NCBI RefSeq assembly: GCF_003010935.1
Contig: NZ_PGGN01000004.1
Location: forward strand, 186,001 to 250,000
From: Phyllobacterium endophyticum
GTDB lineage: Bacteria; Pseudomonadota; Alphaproteobacteria; Rhizobiales; Rhizobiaceae
Direction of reading: 5' to 3'
DNA: 64,000 nucleotides
Shown one piece after another: positions 17,675 through 26,678 of this stretch (position 1 is the stretch's first letter; each line of letters starts with the position of its first letter). Position numbers and translations under genes: made by a program. Under the pieces are notes generated by a model that worked only from the letters and a program-made list of their open reading frames with translations, searched no databases and was not told where the DNA came from.

Positions 17675-18862
17675 ATGGCTGATGCTCCTTTGACGGGTGT
17701 GCGGGTTATCGAACTTGCCCGCGTCCTGGCTGGACCATGGGCCGGACAGGTGCTTGCAGATCTCGGCGCTGACGTCATCAAGGTCGAGAATCCCGCCGGA
17801 GGCGACGAGACACGAGGCTGGGGGCCCCCCTTTATCAACAGCAGCGAAGGCGAGAGCCTTTCTGCGGCCTATTTCCACTCCTGCAATCGCGGCAAGCGCT
17901 CTATTACGCTTGATTTCACCACCCCGGGAGGGCGGGAGACCGTCAGGGCGCTTTGCCGTAGCGCTGATGTTGTTCTGGAGAATTTCAAAGTCGGTGGATT
18001 GAAGAAGTACGGGCTCGACTACGAATCCCTGAACACCGAAAACCCGCGTCTTGTTTATTGTTCGATTACCGGCTTTGGGCAGGATGGCCCCTATGCCAGC
18101 CAAGCAGGTTACGATTTCATCATTCAGGGCATGTCCGGCCTGATGTCCGTCACCGGAGAACCTGATCGCGAACCGCAAAAAGTCGGCCTGGCCGTCGCCG
18201 ATGTCTTCACTGGCCTCTATTCCGTCATTGCCATCCAGGCAGCGCTCGCACATGCAGCAAAGACAGGCGAAGGTCAGTTGATCGACATGGCACTGTTCGA
18301 CGTGCAATCGGCTGTCATGGCAAACCAGGCAATGAATTATCTTGCGACGGGCAAAAGCCCGCACCGAATGGGCAACGCACACCCGAACATCTCGCCCTAT
18401 GAGGTTGTACCGACATCAGACGGTCATATGATTCTTGCAGTTGGCAATGACGGGCAGTTCGCAAGGTTTTGCGCAATTGTCGGCCTGGAGGGACTTGCCA
18501 GCGATCCGCGTTTCCTGAGTAACCGCGCAAGGCTGGAGAATCGTGCCGAGCTGACCTTACTGATCAGAGCCGAAACGAGAAAGCGTACCCGCGCCGAGCT
18601 ACTGGACGCCTGCTCCCGCAATGCAGTGCCCGCCGGGCCCATCAACCAGATCGGCGAGATGTTCGACGATCCGCAGATCGTATCGCGGCGATTGCGCCTT
18701 GATCTCGAGGACAGTCACGGCAGCACGATCCCATCGGTGCGAACGCCGATCGTGATGTCGAAAACGCCGCTTTCCTACCAACGGCCCTCGCCGCGTCTCG
18801 GCGAGCACAGCGCTGAAATTCTCGGGGAACTCAAGGATGCATCTGATGAAAACGGGCGGTGA
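17675..18862 (+). CDS. CaiB/BaiF family (class III) CoA-transferase
   Basis: Transfers CoA between acyl-CoA and a free carboxylic acid through an aspartyl-CoA intermediate. The 395-residue protein shows VRVIELARVLAGPWAGQ, GADVIKVENPAGGDETRGWG, CNRGKRSITLD, SITGFGQDGPY, and the catalytic Asp in GQLIDMALFD (about 205). It is the middle gene of a three-gene operon: hydrolase upstream by 3 nt, ThDP enzyme overlapping its 3' end. Pairing with a ThDP enzyme recalls formyl-CoA transferase/oxalyl-CoA decarboxylase, but substrate residues were not sufficient to assign oxalate. Confidence 0.88.
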   Translation: MADAPLTGVRVIELARVLAGPWAGQVLADLGADVIKVENPAGGDETRGWGPPFINSSEGESLSAAYFHSCNRGKRSITLDFTTPGGRETVRALCRSADVVLENFKVGGLKKYGLDYESLNTENPRLVYCSITGFGQDGPYASQAGYDFIIQGMSGLMSVTGEPDREPQKVGLAVADVFTGLYSVIAIQAALAHAAKTGEGQLIDMALFDVQSAVMANQAMNYLATGKSPHRMGNAHPNISPYEVVPTSDGHMILAVGNDGQFARFCAIVGLEGLASDPRFLSNRARLENRAELTLLIRAETRKRTRAELLDACSRNAVPAGPINQIGEMFDDPQIVSRRLRLDLEDSHGSTIPSVRTPIVMSKTPLSYQRPSPRLGEHSAEILGELKDASDENGR

Positions 18863-20498
18863 ACTGATCGTCGAAGCCTTGGCTGCCAATCAAGTGGAGC
18901 GGTTGTTCTGCGTGCCAGGCGAGAGCTATCTTGCTGTTCTCGATGCACTTTACGATACAGGAATCGGAGTTACGGTGTGCCGCGCCGAAGGCGGTGCTGC
19001 CATGATGGCCGAGGCGTGGGGCAAGCTTACCGGCAAACCGGGCATCTGCTTTGTCACGCGTGGTCCAGGCGCAACCAACGCCTCTCCCGGTATCCATATC
19101 GCGAGGCAGGATTCAACCCCGCTGATCCTGTTTATAGGACAGGTGCAGCGCGACGCCCGCGAGCGCGAGGCCTTTCAGGAGGTGGAATATCGACGCTTCT
19201 TTGCTAATACTGCAAAATGGGTTGCTGAGATCGACGATGCGCGGCGTATTCCCGAATTCGTCACGCGCGCGTTTTCTGTTGCCACCTCGGGCCGACCGGG
19301 TCCGGTGGTCCTGGCTTTGCCGGAAGACATGCTGACGGACAAGGTTGAAGCAGTGGCCGCGCAGGGATGGCAACCGGTGGAGACCGGTCCCTCACCCGCC
19401 TGCATCGAGAAACTGGCCGATCTTCTGCAAGGCGCGACAAAGCCGTTCATGATCCTCGGCGGCTCGCGCTGGAGCGAACATGCTGTCCGGTCGATCACAC
19501 GGTTCGCCGAGAAATGGCATCTTCCTGTCGGCTGCTCCTTCCGGCGCCAGATGCTGTTCGATCATCTGCATCCCAACTATGCGGGCGATGTCGGCATCGG
19601 CATCAATCCGGCATTGGCAACGCGGGTGAAAGAAGCTGACGTGTTGCTGCTTGTTGGCGGGCGTTTTGGTGAAATGCCGTCCTCCGGCTATACGCTGATT
19701 GACAGCCCTTATCCGAAGCAGACATTAATCCACGTCTATCCGGACGCGGATGAACTTGGACGGGTATATCGCCCAAGCCTCGCGATCAATTCAGCACCCG
19801 ACACGTTTGCCGAAGCTGTCGAACATCTCGCACCGCCGTCCCACATCAACTGGCCGGGGGAAGCGGAAACCGCGCATGAATCCTACCTCGCCTGGTCGAC
19901 CCCGCCCAAGACCGGACCCGGCGAGGTCGCAATGGGACCGATCATGTCCTATCTCGAGAGCGTCCTGCCGGAGGATGCAATCATGACCAACGGTGCGGGC
20001 AACTATGCAACGTGGCTGCATCGGTTCCACCGCTTCCGGCGATTTGGGACGCAGGCAGCGCCGACATCCGGTTCCATGGGCTATGGTCTGCCAGCGGCGG
20101 TAGCGGCAAAGCAGCTTAATCCGGAACGGATGGTCATATGCTTTGCCGGGGATGGATGTTTCCTCATGAACGGCCAGGATTTTGCGACTGCTGTAAAATA
20201 CGGCCTGCCAATCATCGTTCTTGTCATCAACAACAATATTTACGGCACAATCCGCATGCATCAGGAACGGGAATACCCCGGCCGAGTGTCAGCAACTGAC
20301 CTGACCAACCCGGATTTCGCCATGCTTGCCCGCGCCTATGGCGGACACGGAGAGACAGTGGCCGCAACGGAGGAGTTTGAAGGTGCGTGGCAACGGGCGG
20401 TCGAGAGCGGCAAGCCCGCAATCATAGAGATTCAACTCGATCCTGAAGCGATTACACCGGCAAGGACCCTATCCGACATCCGCAACAAAAGGCCTTAA
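18846..20498 (+). CDS. Thiamine-diphosphate-dependent enzyme, acetolactate synthase/oxalyl-CoA decarboxylase superfamily
   Basis: A 550-residue enzyme with PYR domain (VERLFCVPGES, catalytic Glu in CRAEGGAAMMAEAWG), central domain (KPFMILGGSRWSEHA) and PP domain (TSGSMGYGLPAA; the ThDP motif begins GDGCFLMNGQDF and ends INNN). It overlaps the CoA-transferase by 17 nt. ATG 18846 has AGGA 8 nt upstream; ATG 18837 is equally possible. It could be a decarboxylase, carboligase or lyase on a 2-oxo acid or acyl-CoA; anabolic acetolactate synthase is unlikely given the operon and the absence of a regulatory subunit. Confidence 0.85.
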   Translation: MKTGGELIVEALAANQVERLFCVPGESYLAVLDALYDTGIGVTVCRAEGGAAMMAEAWGKLTGKPGICFVTRGPGATNASPGIHIARQDSTPLILFIGQVQRDAREREAFQEVEYRRFFANTAKWVAEIDDARRIPEFVTRAFSVATSGRPGPVVLALPEDMLTDKVEAVAAQGWQPVETGPSPACIEKLADLLQGATKPFMILGGSRWSEHAVRSITRFAEKWHLPVGCSFRRQMLFDHLHPNYAGDVGIGINPALATRVKEADVLLLVGGRFGEMPSSGYTLIDSPYPKQTLIHVYPDADELGRVYRPSLAINSAPDTFAEAVEHLAPPSHINWPGEAETAHESYLAWSTPPKTGPGEVAMGPIMSYLESVLPEDAIMTNGAGNYATWLHRFHRFRRFGTQAAPTSGSMGYGLPAAVAAKQLNPERMVICFAGDGCFLMNGQDFATAVKYGLPIIVLVINNNIYGTIRMHQEREYPGRVSATDLTNPDFAMLARAYGGHGETVAATEEFEGAWQRAVESGKPAIIEIQLDPEAITPARTLSDIRNKRP

Positions 20499-20719
20499 AA
20501 AATCCATTATGACGGTCATCTGATGCGTTTCTCTGCGCTTCAATGCTCATGGACAAGAATGTCCGCTGCGCTCCGGTCTCTCGAGAACCGCACCAATTGA
20601 CTCATCACATTGAATTTTTCAAAAGACCTCTCAGCGGTGATGACAGACAAATGAGGATGGCACGGCGGCGCTTTCGATGTTATGAGCGCGCCTGAAGTCC
20701 CACTACGAAAGCCTGCAAC

Positions 20720-21451
20720 TTGAGCAATCCGGCAATTACAATCGTCATTCCGTGCCGAAATGAGGCCGCCAATCTAGCCTTTCTCCTCGATGAAGTGGAT
20801 GCAGCCATGGAAGGCCGCAGCTACGAAGTGATCGTGGTCGATGACGGCTCGACCGATACGACGGGTGAGGCACTTTGCGAGCGGATCAAGGCCGGAAAGC
20901 CGTTGCGCCACGTCCGCCACGACAGGTCCGCAGGCCAAAGCGCAGCCGTTCGCTCCGGGGTATTCGCCGCGAAAGGCAAGGTTGTGGTTACCATGGATGG
21001 CGATGGTCAAAACAATCCGGCCTATCTGCCTCTGCTGGCCGATGCATTGCTGGAAGCGGGGCCGGCAACCGGTATCGCAGCCGGGCAACGGCTCAAGCGC
21101 ACGGACACCAAGCTGAAACAGCTTGCATCCAGGTATGCCAACAAGCTGCGCAGCGCGATCCTCAAGGATGATACGCGCGACAGCGGCTGCGGCCTCAAGG
21201 CCGTGCACACGCAGCTTTTCCGCGAACTGCCTTTCTTCGACGGCTGGCATCGCTACCTGCCTGCGCTGGTCCTGCGTGAGGGCTACGGCGTGGTTCATGT
21301 CGACGTCGTTGACCGCGAACGTCGTCACGGCAAGTCGAACTACGGCATTCTTGACCGCGGCCTGCGCGGTATTCTCGACCTATACGGTGTCTGGTGGCTG
21401 AGAAAACGTCGCAAGACCGTTCCAACGATTACGGAGATCAGTCATGGCTGA
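20720..21451 (+). CDS. Family 2 glycosyltransferase, polyprenyl-phosphate sugar synthase type
   Basis: A GT-A enzyme expected to transfer a sugar from a nucleotide donor to undecaprenyl/dodecaprenyl phosphate on the cytosolic face. The 243 residues start at a TTG (MSNPAITIVIPCRNEAANL) and show VIVVDDGSTDTT and the DXD-like VVTMDGDGQNNP. VHVDVVDRERRHGKSNYG is typical of DPM1/ArnC-like enzymes. There are no C-terminal membrane helices. Gene order with a LAB_N protein and a GT39 enzyme resembles rhizobial rgtE-rgtF-rgtD, which build and use dodecaprenyl-phosphate galacturonate for lipid A. That specificity is inferred. Confidence 0.82.
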   Translation: MSNPAITIVIPCRNEAANLAFLLDEVDAAMEGRSYEVIVVDDGSTDTTGEALCERIKAGKPLRHVRHDRSAGQSAAVRSGVFAAKGKVVVTMDGDGQNNPAYLPLLADALLEAGPATGIAAGQRLKRTDTKLKQLASRYANKLRSAILKDDTRDSGCGLKAVHTQLFRELPFFDGWHRYLPALVLREGYGVVHVDVVDRERRHGKSNYGILDRGLRGILDLYGVWWLRKRRKTVPTITEISHG

Positions 21452-21764
21452 TGCGATTACCAATTGGCTGCACTCGGTCTTCATCGCCCAGTTCGATGCG
21501 TGGGTTCTCCTCGGCTTTTTTGCCCAGGGATGTTTTACGATGCGCTTCGTCGTGCAGTGGATTGCCTCGGAGCGCGCCAAGCGCAGTGTCGTGCCAGTGA
21601 CATTCTGGTTCTTTTCGCTGTTCGGCGGAGCTTTGCTTTTCATCTATGCCGTCGTTCGAAAGGACCCTGTGTTCATCGCCGGTCAGGGACTCGGCCTTTT
21701 CGTCTACATCCGCAATCTTTGGCTCATCGCCAATGAAAAAAAGGCAATGACGCAGGACACGTAA
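21444..21764 (+). CDS. LAB_N (lipid A biosynthesis N-terminal domain) membrane protein
   Basis: A small 106-residue integral membrane protein with about three helices (AWVLLGFFAQGCFTMRFVVQ, FWFFSLFGGALLFIYAVV, PVFIAGQGLGLFVYIRNLWL). This is the domain otherwise seen fused to LpxB or standing alone beside polyprenyl-phosphate glycosyltransferases. It overlaps the GT2 gene by 8 bp, indicating translational coupling. In Rhizobium the equivalent RgtF is reported to support formation of the lipid-linked galacturonate. A flippase-like or accessory role is therefore likely. Confidence 0.85.
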   Translation: MADAITNWLHSVFIAQFDAWVLLGFFAQGCFTMRFVVQWIASERAKRSVVPVTFWFFSLFGGALLFIYAVVRKDPVFIAGQGLGLFVYIRNLWLIANEKKAMTQDT

Positions 21765-21777
21765 GCAAGGATAGCTG

Positions 21778-23460
21778 ATGACGAATTCCTATCCGGTTCC
21801 CGGCAGCATGAGGCTGCGCGCGGCTCACTATCTGTTGCTGATCTTCATTTGTCTCGTGTCGTTCGTTCCGGGAATCGCCTCCATACCGCCATTGGACCGC
21901 GACGAATCGCGCTACGTTCAGGCGACGCGCCAAATGGCAGAGAGCGGCGACTATGTCGACATCCGCTTTCAGGACGCATCGCGATACAAGAAGCCGATTG
22001 GTATTTACTGGTTGCAGAGTGCCGCGCTGAAACTGACTGGTTACGATACGAGCGCACCGGTTTGGGTTTACCGCCTCGTCTCGGTGACCGGTGCAACAAT
22101 TGCAGTTCTGGGAACTGCGGCCCTGGGGGCCTTCCTATTCGGGCAGAGCGCCGGACTCATGGCCGGCATCGCCCTTGCCGCCATCGTCATGCTCGGCTTC
22201 GAAGCTCGCGTCGCAAAGACCGACGCAACTGTGCTGGCAACCGTTGTCATCGCGCAGGGTGCGCTTGCATCAATCTGGATGGCGAGCCGCAGGCAGGCAG
22301 CGGGAAAATGGGCGCCAGCGATAATATTCTGGGTGGCGACGGCAATTGGGGTTCTTATCAAGGGACCGATAACGCCCTTCGTCGGGCTTTTGACGATGGG
22401 ATCGCTCAGCCTCTTCTACCGCGAGTGGCGATGGCTGAAACGACTGAAGCCTTTCAGCGGCATCCTCATCCTGCTGGCCATTGTGCTGCCTTGGCTAATT
22501 TTGATTACGATCAAGAGCGGCGGTGCCTTCTTCAACGAATCCGTCAACAAGGATTTCCTGTCTAAGGTCGGCGATGGGCAGGAAAGCCATGGCGCACCGC
22601 CAGGTTATTTTGCTCTGATCTTTGTTGTGTTCATCTGGCCGTTCGGCGTTCTTGCCATTCGTGGCGGCCTGCAAGCCTTGAGCCGCATTCGGGAAGATCC
22701 GCGATTAGCCTTTCTGATGGCCTGGTACGTGCCGTTCTGGCTGGTAACGGAACTCATCCCGACCAAGCTTCCGCACTACATCCTGCCAGCCTATCCGGCC
22801 CTTCTGTTGATGATGGCCTGGGCCATCGACACGGGTATCGCCACGCAGCCCTATCGCTGGCGCTGGCAGAAATGGATGGAACGGCTCACGCTGGTAGGTC
22901 TGGCCGCAGCCACACTCGGCTTCATGGGCGCCGGACTTGTCCTGCCCTATGTCATGACCGGATCGTTCTCATTTGCTGGAATCATCGCGTTCTTCACGGC
23001 GCTCGCTGCAGGGGTATTTGCCAGCGGGCTGGTGTTGAATCACAATCTGAAGCGTGCGCTGCAAGCTGCTGCAACCTTTGCGATTATTACCCTTGTACTG
23101 CTGACATGGGGCGTAGTCCCCGCACTTACTCCCATGTGGCTGAGCCCCGCAATCGCCAATGCATTCAACGCGGTCAAAAAATGCGAGAACAGCGTATTGG
23201 CCTCCGCCAGCTATGCCGAACCAAGCCTGGTATTTCTTGCCGGTACGCCGACAATTCTCACCGATGGAGCGGGCGCAGCCAAACATCTGACCGGCGATCC
23301 TGCCTGTGCCATTTCAGCGGTGGACGAACGAGAGCGCACCGCTTTCATCCAGGCTTTGCCAGAGGGCGAGAAGTCAGTTGCGGCAGTCGCAACCCTCACC
23401 GGGATCAATTATAGCAAGGGCCGCAACACGACTATAACTCTGTACAGGGCGGTCAAATAG
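21778..23460 (+). CDS. GT39/ArnT-like lipid-linked sugar glycosyltransferase
   Basis: A polytopic 560-residue GT-C enzyme that uses a polyprenyl-phosphate sugar on the periplasmic side. The first periplasmic loop carries PPLDRDESRYVQATRQM with the catalytic Asp/Glu pair; RYKKPIGIYWLQS and ELIPTKLPHYILPAYPALLL are ArnT/GT39 hallmarks. About 11 to 12 hydrophobic segments precede a soluble C-terminal domain. It starts 13 nt after the LAB_N gene and completes the GT2/LAB_N/GT39 operon. Lipid A or LPS core is the most likely acceptor; the sugar is probably a uronic acid given the facing ugd gene. Confidence 0.87.
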   Translation: MTNSYPVPGSMRLRAAHYLLLIFICLVSFVPGIASIPPLDRDESRYVQATRQMAESGDYVDIRFQDASRYKKPIGIYWLQSAALKLTGYDTSAPVWVYRLVSVTGATIAVLGTAALGAFLFGQSAGLMAGIALAAIVMLGFEARVAKTDATVLATVVIAQGALASIWMASRRQAAGKWAPAIIFWVATAIGVLIKGPITPFVGLLTMGSLSLFYREWRWLKRLKPFSGILILLAIVLPWLILITIKSGGAFFNESVNKDFLSKVGDGQESHGAPPGYFALIFVVFIWPFGVLAIRGGLQALSRIREDPRLAFLMAWYVPFWLVTELIPTKLPHYILPAYPALLLMMAWAIDTGIATQPYRWRWQKWMERLTLVGLAAATLGFMGAGLVLPYVMTGSFSFAGIIAFFTALAAGVFASGLVLNHNLKRALQAAATFAIITLVLLTWGVVPALTPMWLSPAIANAFNAVKKCENSVLASASYAEPSLVFLAGTPTILTDGAGAAKHLTGDPACAISAVDERERTAFIQALPEGEKSVAAVATLTGINYSKGRNTTITLYRAVK

Positions 23461-23470
23461 CGGCCTGAAG

Positions 23471-24790
23471 TCAGGCGCTATTGCCAACCAGCGGCCGCCC
23501 GACAGAGCGATATTCCAGGCCAGATCCGTCAAGGTCCTGCGCGTTGAAAACGTTGCGCAAGTCGAACAGGAGCTTGCCGCTCATAAGTGTCGAGACCCGC
23601 TTCAGATCCAGCGCACGGTAGGCATTCCACTCGGTCAGCAGAAGGGTGATCCCTGCCCCGTCGACGGCTTCGTAAGCGGACTTGCACCAGACAACGCCAG
23701 GCAGAACGGCCTCTCCCGCTGCACGTGCCTCTGGATCATGCGCCCGCACGGTCAGGCCAGCCTTTTGCAGCGCCGGAATGATGTCGAGCGCCGGAGCTTC
23801 CCGGATGTCATCGGTATTGGGCTTGAAGGCGATGCCGAGCACTGCAACCGAAGTCGCTCCGGTCTGCTTTGCTGCCTCAATCACACGTTCCGCCATGGAA
23901 CGCTTGCGCTGCTCGTTGATGGTAACGACCTGTTCGATGAGCGTCTGCGGCGCGTTCACCTTGCGTCCCGTCGCAGCATAAGCGCGTGTATCCTTCGGGA
24001 AGCACGATCCGCCAAACCCCGGCCCGGCGTGCAGGAACTTCGAACCGATACGATTGTCCATGCCGATGGCGCGCGCCACATCCTGTACGTTTCCTCCCGC
24101 TTTTTCGCACAGGTCGGCTACTTCGTTGATAAACGTAACCTTCATGGCCAGGAAAGCGTTGGCCGCGTATTTGATGATCTCGGCGTTTTCCAGCGTCGTG
24201 ACGATCATCGGCGTCTCGCGCAGGTATAGCGGCCGGTAAACGCGCTTCATCGCCGCTGCGCCGGCATCATCATGAACGCCGACAACGACACGATCGGGCC
24301 GCAGGAAATCTTCGACGGCGGAGCCTTCTCGCAGGAACTCCGGATTGGAAACCATCGAAAACGGCACATCCGGCCGCGCTTTGGCGATACGGGCACGCAC
24401 GTCGGCATTGGTGCCCACGACCACGGTGGATTTGATGACAATGACCGCGTTTGGCTTCATCGCTGCGGCAATCTCATCGGCAGCCGCATGTATATACTGC
24501 AGGTCGGCCTCGCCGTCGCCGCGCCGCGAGGGCGTGCCCACCGCAACAAAGATCACATCGGCATCGGCAACGGTGGCCGCAAGTTCAGTCGTGAACGTCA
24601 ATCGCCCGTCGCGCGCGTTGCGCACCAGCAACTCGTCCAAGCCAGGTTCATAGATCGTTACTTCGCCGGCCTGCAGCCGCTCGATAATCGATGGATTCTT
24701 GTCGACACAGGTAACCTGAAAACCAAACTCGGCAAAACAGACGCCCGACACCAGACCGACATACCCGGTACCTATCATCGCAATCTTCAT
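23471..24790 (-). CDS. ugd: UDP-glucose 6-dehydrogenase
   Basis: Oxidises UDP-glucose to UDP-glucuronate with two NAD+, supplying precursors for uronic-acid-containing surface sugars (rkpK in rhizobia). The 439-residue protein begins with a Rossmann loop MIGTGYVGLVSG. It contains KSTVVVGT, the central-domain Lys in IKYAANAFLAMKVTFINE, the catalytic Cys in GPGFGGSCFPKDT, and the C-terminal VLGIAFKPNTDDIREAPA. Start ATG 24790 begins exactly at the Rossmann strand; a TTG at 24802 is possible. It converges with the GT39 gene with only 10 nt between stops. Confidence 0.94.
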   Translation of the reverse strand: MKIAMIGTGYVGLVSGVCFAEFGFQVTCVDKNPSIIERLQAGEVTIYEPGLDELLVRNARDGRLTFTTELAATVADADVIFVAVGTPSRRGDGEADLQYIHAAADEIAAAMKPNAVIVIKSTVVVGTNADVRARIAKARPDVPFSMVSNPEFLREGSAVEDFLRPDRVVVGVHDDAGAAAMKRVYRPLYLRETPMIVTTLENAEIIKYAANAFLAMKVTFINEVADLCEKAGGNVQDVARAIGMDNRIGSKFLHAGPGFGGSCFPKDTRAYAATGRKVNAPQTLIEQVVTINEQRKRSMAERVIEAAKQTGATSVAVLGIAFKPNTDDIREAPALDIIPALQKAGLTVRAHDPEARAAGEAVLPGVVWCKSAYEAVDGAGITLLLTEWNAYRALDLKRVSTLMSGKLLFDLRNVFNAQDLDGSGLEYRSVGRPLVGNSA

Positions 24791-24879
24791 TGAACGATCC
24801 AATCCTTATCAGTTACTGACGAGACGTTTCGCACATTCGTAACGCCATGCCAATTTCACTTTGCATCGAGGGTGGTGTT

Positions 24880-25926
24880 TTACTTGCGCTGCGGGCCTTT
24901 GCGCTCTGCAGATGCGGCCCAGAGATTGACATTCGCGTCGCTGGCGAAGCTGTCGATCTCGGCAAGTTCAGCATCGGTGAATTCGAGATTTTCAAGTGAT
25001 TTCACGCAGTCGATCACCTGTTGCGGTTTGCTGGCGCCGATAAGCGCTGTGGTAATGCGGCCTTTCCTGAGAACCCAGGCAATTGCCATCTGAGCGAGCG
25101 TCTGGCCGCGCTTGGACGCAATCTCATTGAGCGCACGAATGTTCGCGATATTGCTTTCGGTCAGGAAATCTGGATTGAGCGACTTCCCCTGCGCGGCCCG
25201 GCTTTGATCCGGCACACCCTTCAGATACTTGTCGGTAAGCATGCCTTGCGCCAATGGAGAAAACACCATGGAGCCGATGCCGAGATCTTCCAGAGTGTCG
25301 ATCAATCCGTCTTCCTCGATCCAGCGGTTGATCATCGAATAGCTTGGCTGATGGATGAGGCAAGGTGTCCCGAGTTCCTCGAGGATAGCCGCCGCTTCGC
25401 GGGTGCGGTGCGAGTTATACGACGAAATGCCGACATATTGAGCCCGGCCGGATCGCACAATGTGATCGAGGGCCATCATCGTTTCTTCGAGAGGTGTATC
25501 CGGATCGAACCGGTGCGAATAGAAGATGTCGACATAGTCGAGGCCAAGACGCTTCAGACTTTGATCGCAGCTGGCGATGACGTATTTACGGCTTCCCCAT
25601 TCGCCGTAGGGCCCTGGCCACATGTTGTAGCCCGCCTTGGACGAGATAATCAGCTCGTCACGATAGCCCTTGAAATCACTTCGCAAGATTTCGCCGAACG
25701 CTTCTTCAGCCGCCCCTGGAGGCGGGCCATAATTATTGGCAAGGTCGAAATGCGTAATGCCGAGGTCGAATGCCTGCCGGCAGATCGCCCGCTTGACATT
25801 GTGCGGCGTATCATGACCGAAATTGTGCCACAGACCCAATGAAATAGCTGGAAGTTTTAGCCCACTCCTGCCGCAACGGTTATATTTCATCGAATCGTAG
25901 CGCTTTGAATCCGGCGTCCAGCCCAT
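24880..25926 (-). CDS. Aldo/keto reductase, YghZ/Kv-beta-like
   Basis: NADPH-dependent reductase of the AKR14 group (E. coli YghZ, L-glyceraldehyde-3-phosphate reductase). The 348-residue barrel has FDLANNYGPPPGAAEEAFG (catalytic Asp/Tyr), ISSKAGY (catalytic Lys), FYSHRFDPDTPLEETM, and the cofactor-binding end TALIGASKPQQVIDCV. Start 25926 is supported by AGGACGG; the later ATG 25890 has none. It appears to be a single-gene unit upstream of ugd on the same strand; substrate is uncertain. Confidence 0.9.
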   Translation of the reverse strand: MGWTPDSKRYDSMKYNRCGRSGLKLPAISLGLWHNFGHDTPHNVKRAICRQAFDLGITHFDLANNYGPPPGAAEEAFGEILRSDFKGYRDELIISSKAGYNMWPGPYGEWGSRKYVIASCDQSLKRLGLDYVDIFYSHRFDPDTPLEETMMALDHIVRSGRAQYVGISSYNSHRTREAAAILEELGTPCLIHQPSYSMINRWIEEDGLIDTLEDLGIGSMVFSPLAQGMLTDKYLKGVPDQSRAAQGKSLNPDFLTESNIANIRALNEIASKRGQTLAQMAIAWVLRKGRITTALIGASKPQQVIDCVKSLENLEFTDAELAEIDSFASDANVNLWAASAERKGPQRK

Positions 25927-26046
25927 AGCATCCGTCCTGTTCTCATCATGTATAGCAGCGCAGGGAAACGACTCCTGTTACGCGCGCCGGACTATGCCCC
26001 ATACGCATGGTGATGTCATGATATGAATAGTGGCTGTTCTGTGATC

Positions 26047-26436
26047 TCAATTTTCCAGAGTGAGGTGAGCAATATATCCCGAGCGGCTTTCTCCGGCCGC
26101 TTGAGCCAAGGCATCAAGGCGACGCAGGACACGGCGGGGAAGAGTAATGTTCACACGCTCGATAGTATCGTCCAGAAGCGCTGGGTCGAGGGTGATGACG
26201 CCAATCAGCCACCCTGCATATTCAGGATTGGTTCGCAGCGCCTCCAACCCCGAAGGAGCAGGAATTGACTCTCCGGCATCAAGCGCGGCATCGATCCATG
26301 CGGCTGCGGCTTCTTCGGCGCCCGACATCGCTTCGTCCAGAGTGTCACCTGCAGAAAAGCATCCAGGCAAATCAGGAACAACGACCCCGAATGCTGTGGT
26401 TTCAGAACCAGGTTCAATGGCAATGGGATAACGCAA
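26047..26436 (-). CDS. hicB: HicB-family antitoxin
   Basis: The antitoxin partner of HicA. The 129 residues comprise the partial RNase-H-like HicB domain (AFGVVVPDLPGCFSAGDTLD, AEEAAAAWIDAALD) and a C-terminal ribbon-helix-helix/HTH-like DNA-binding region (NITLPRRVLRRLDALAQAAG), as expected for an autoregulatory antitoxin. It lies 9 nt downstream of hicA on the same strand, so toxin-first order as in most hicAB operons. Confidence 0.9.
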   Translation of the reverse strand: MRYPIAIEPGSETTAFGVVVPDLPGCFSAGDTLDEAMSGAEEAAAAWIDAALDAGESIPAPSGLEALRTNPEYAGWLIGVITLDPALLDDTIERVNITLPRRVLRRLDALAQAAGESRSGYIAHLTLEN

Positions 26437-26445
26437 ATCTTCCTC

Positions 26446-26625
26446 CTACAAGCCGGCCTGTTTATAGATGGCCTTAGCGAGCCCCACGCCCAAATCCTTC
26501 CTTGGATGTGGTACAACGACACAACCAGGTCGATCCGGATGTTTGAAGACGTGGTGCGAACCACGAATGCGGTCCAAAATCCATCCTGCCATGACAAGTT
26601 CCCGGATAATGTCCGCACTCTTCAT
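26446..26625 (-). CDS. hicA: HicA-family mRNA interferase toxin
   Basis: A double-stranded-RNA-binding-fold toxin that cleaves mRNA. The 59-residue form starting at ATG 26625 (MKSADIIRELVMAGW) contains the conserved catalytic His in RGSHHVFKHP and the VVPHPRKDLGVGLAKAI ending. ATGs at 26634 and 26637 and a GTG at 26643 would extend it by a few residues without a better ribosome binding site. All hallmarks are intact, so the pair is probably functional. Confidence 0.88.
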   Translation of the reverse strand: MKSADIIRELVMAGWILDRIRGSHHVFKHPDRPGCVVVPHPRKDLGVGLAKAIYKQAGL

Positions 26626-26678
26626 GATGCGCATCATACACACTCAGACCTGATCCGTCAATTTCGAAGTGCTGAAGG

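Noticed and set aside
24272-24793. Long frame antisense to ugd
   Set aside because: A shadow of the real ugd gene caused by GC-biased codon use; similar antisense frames accompany most genes here (for example 11676-12431, 15171-16139, 25021-25842, 51525-52619).
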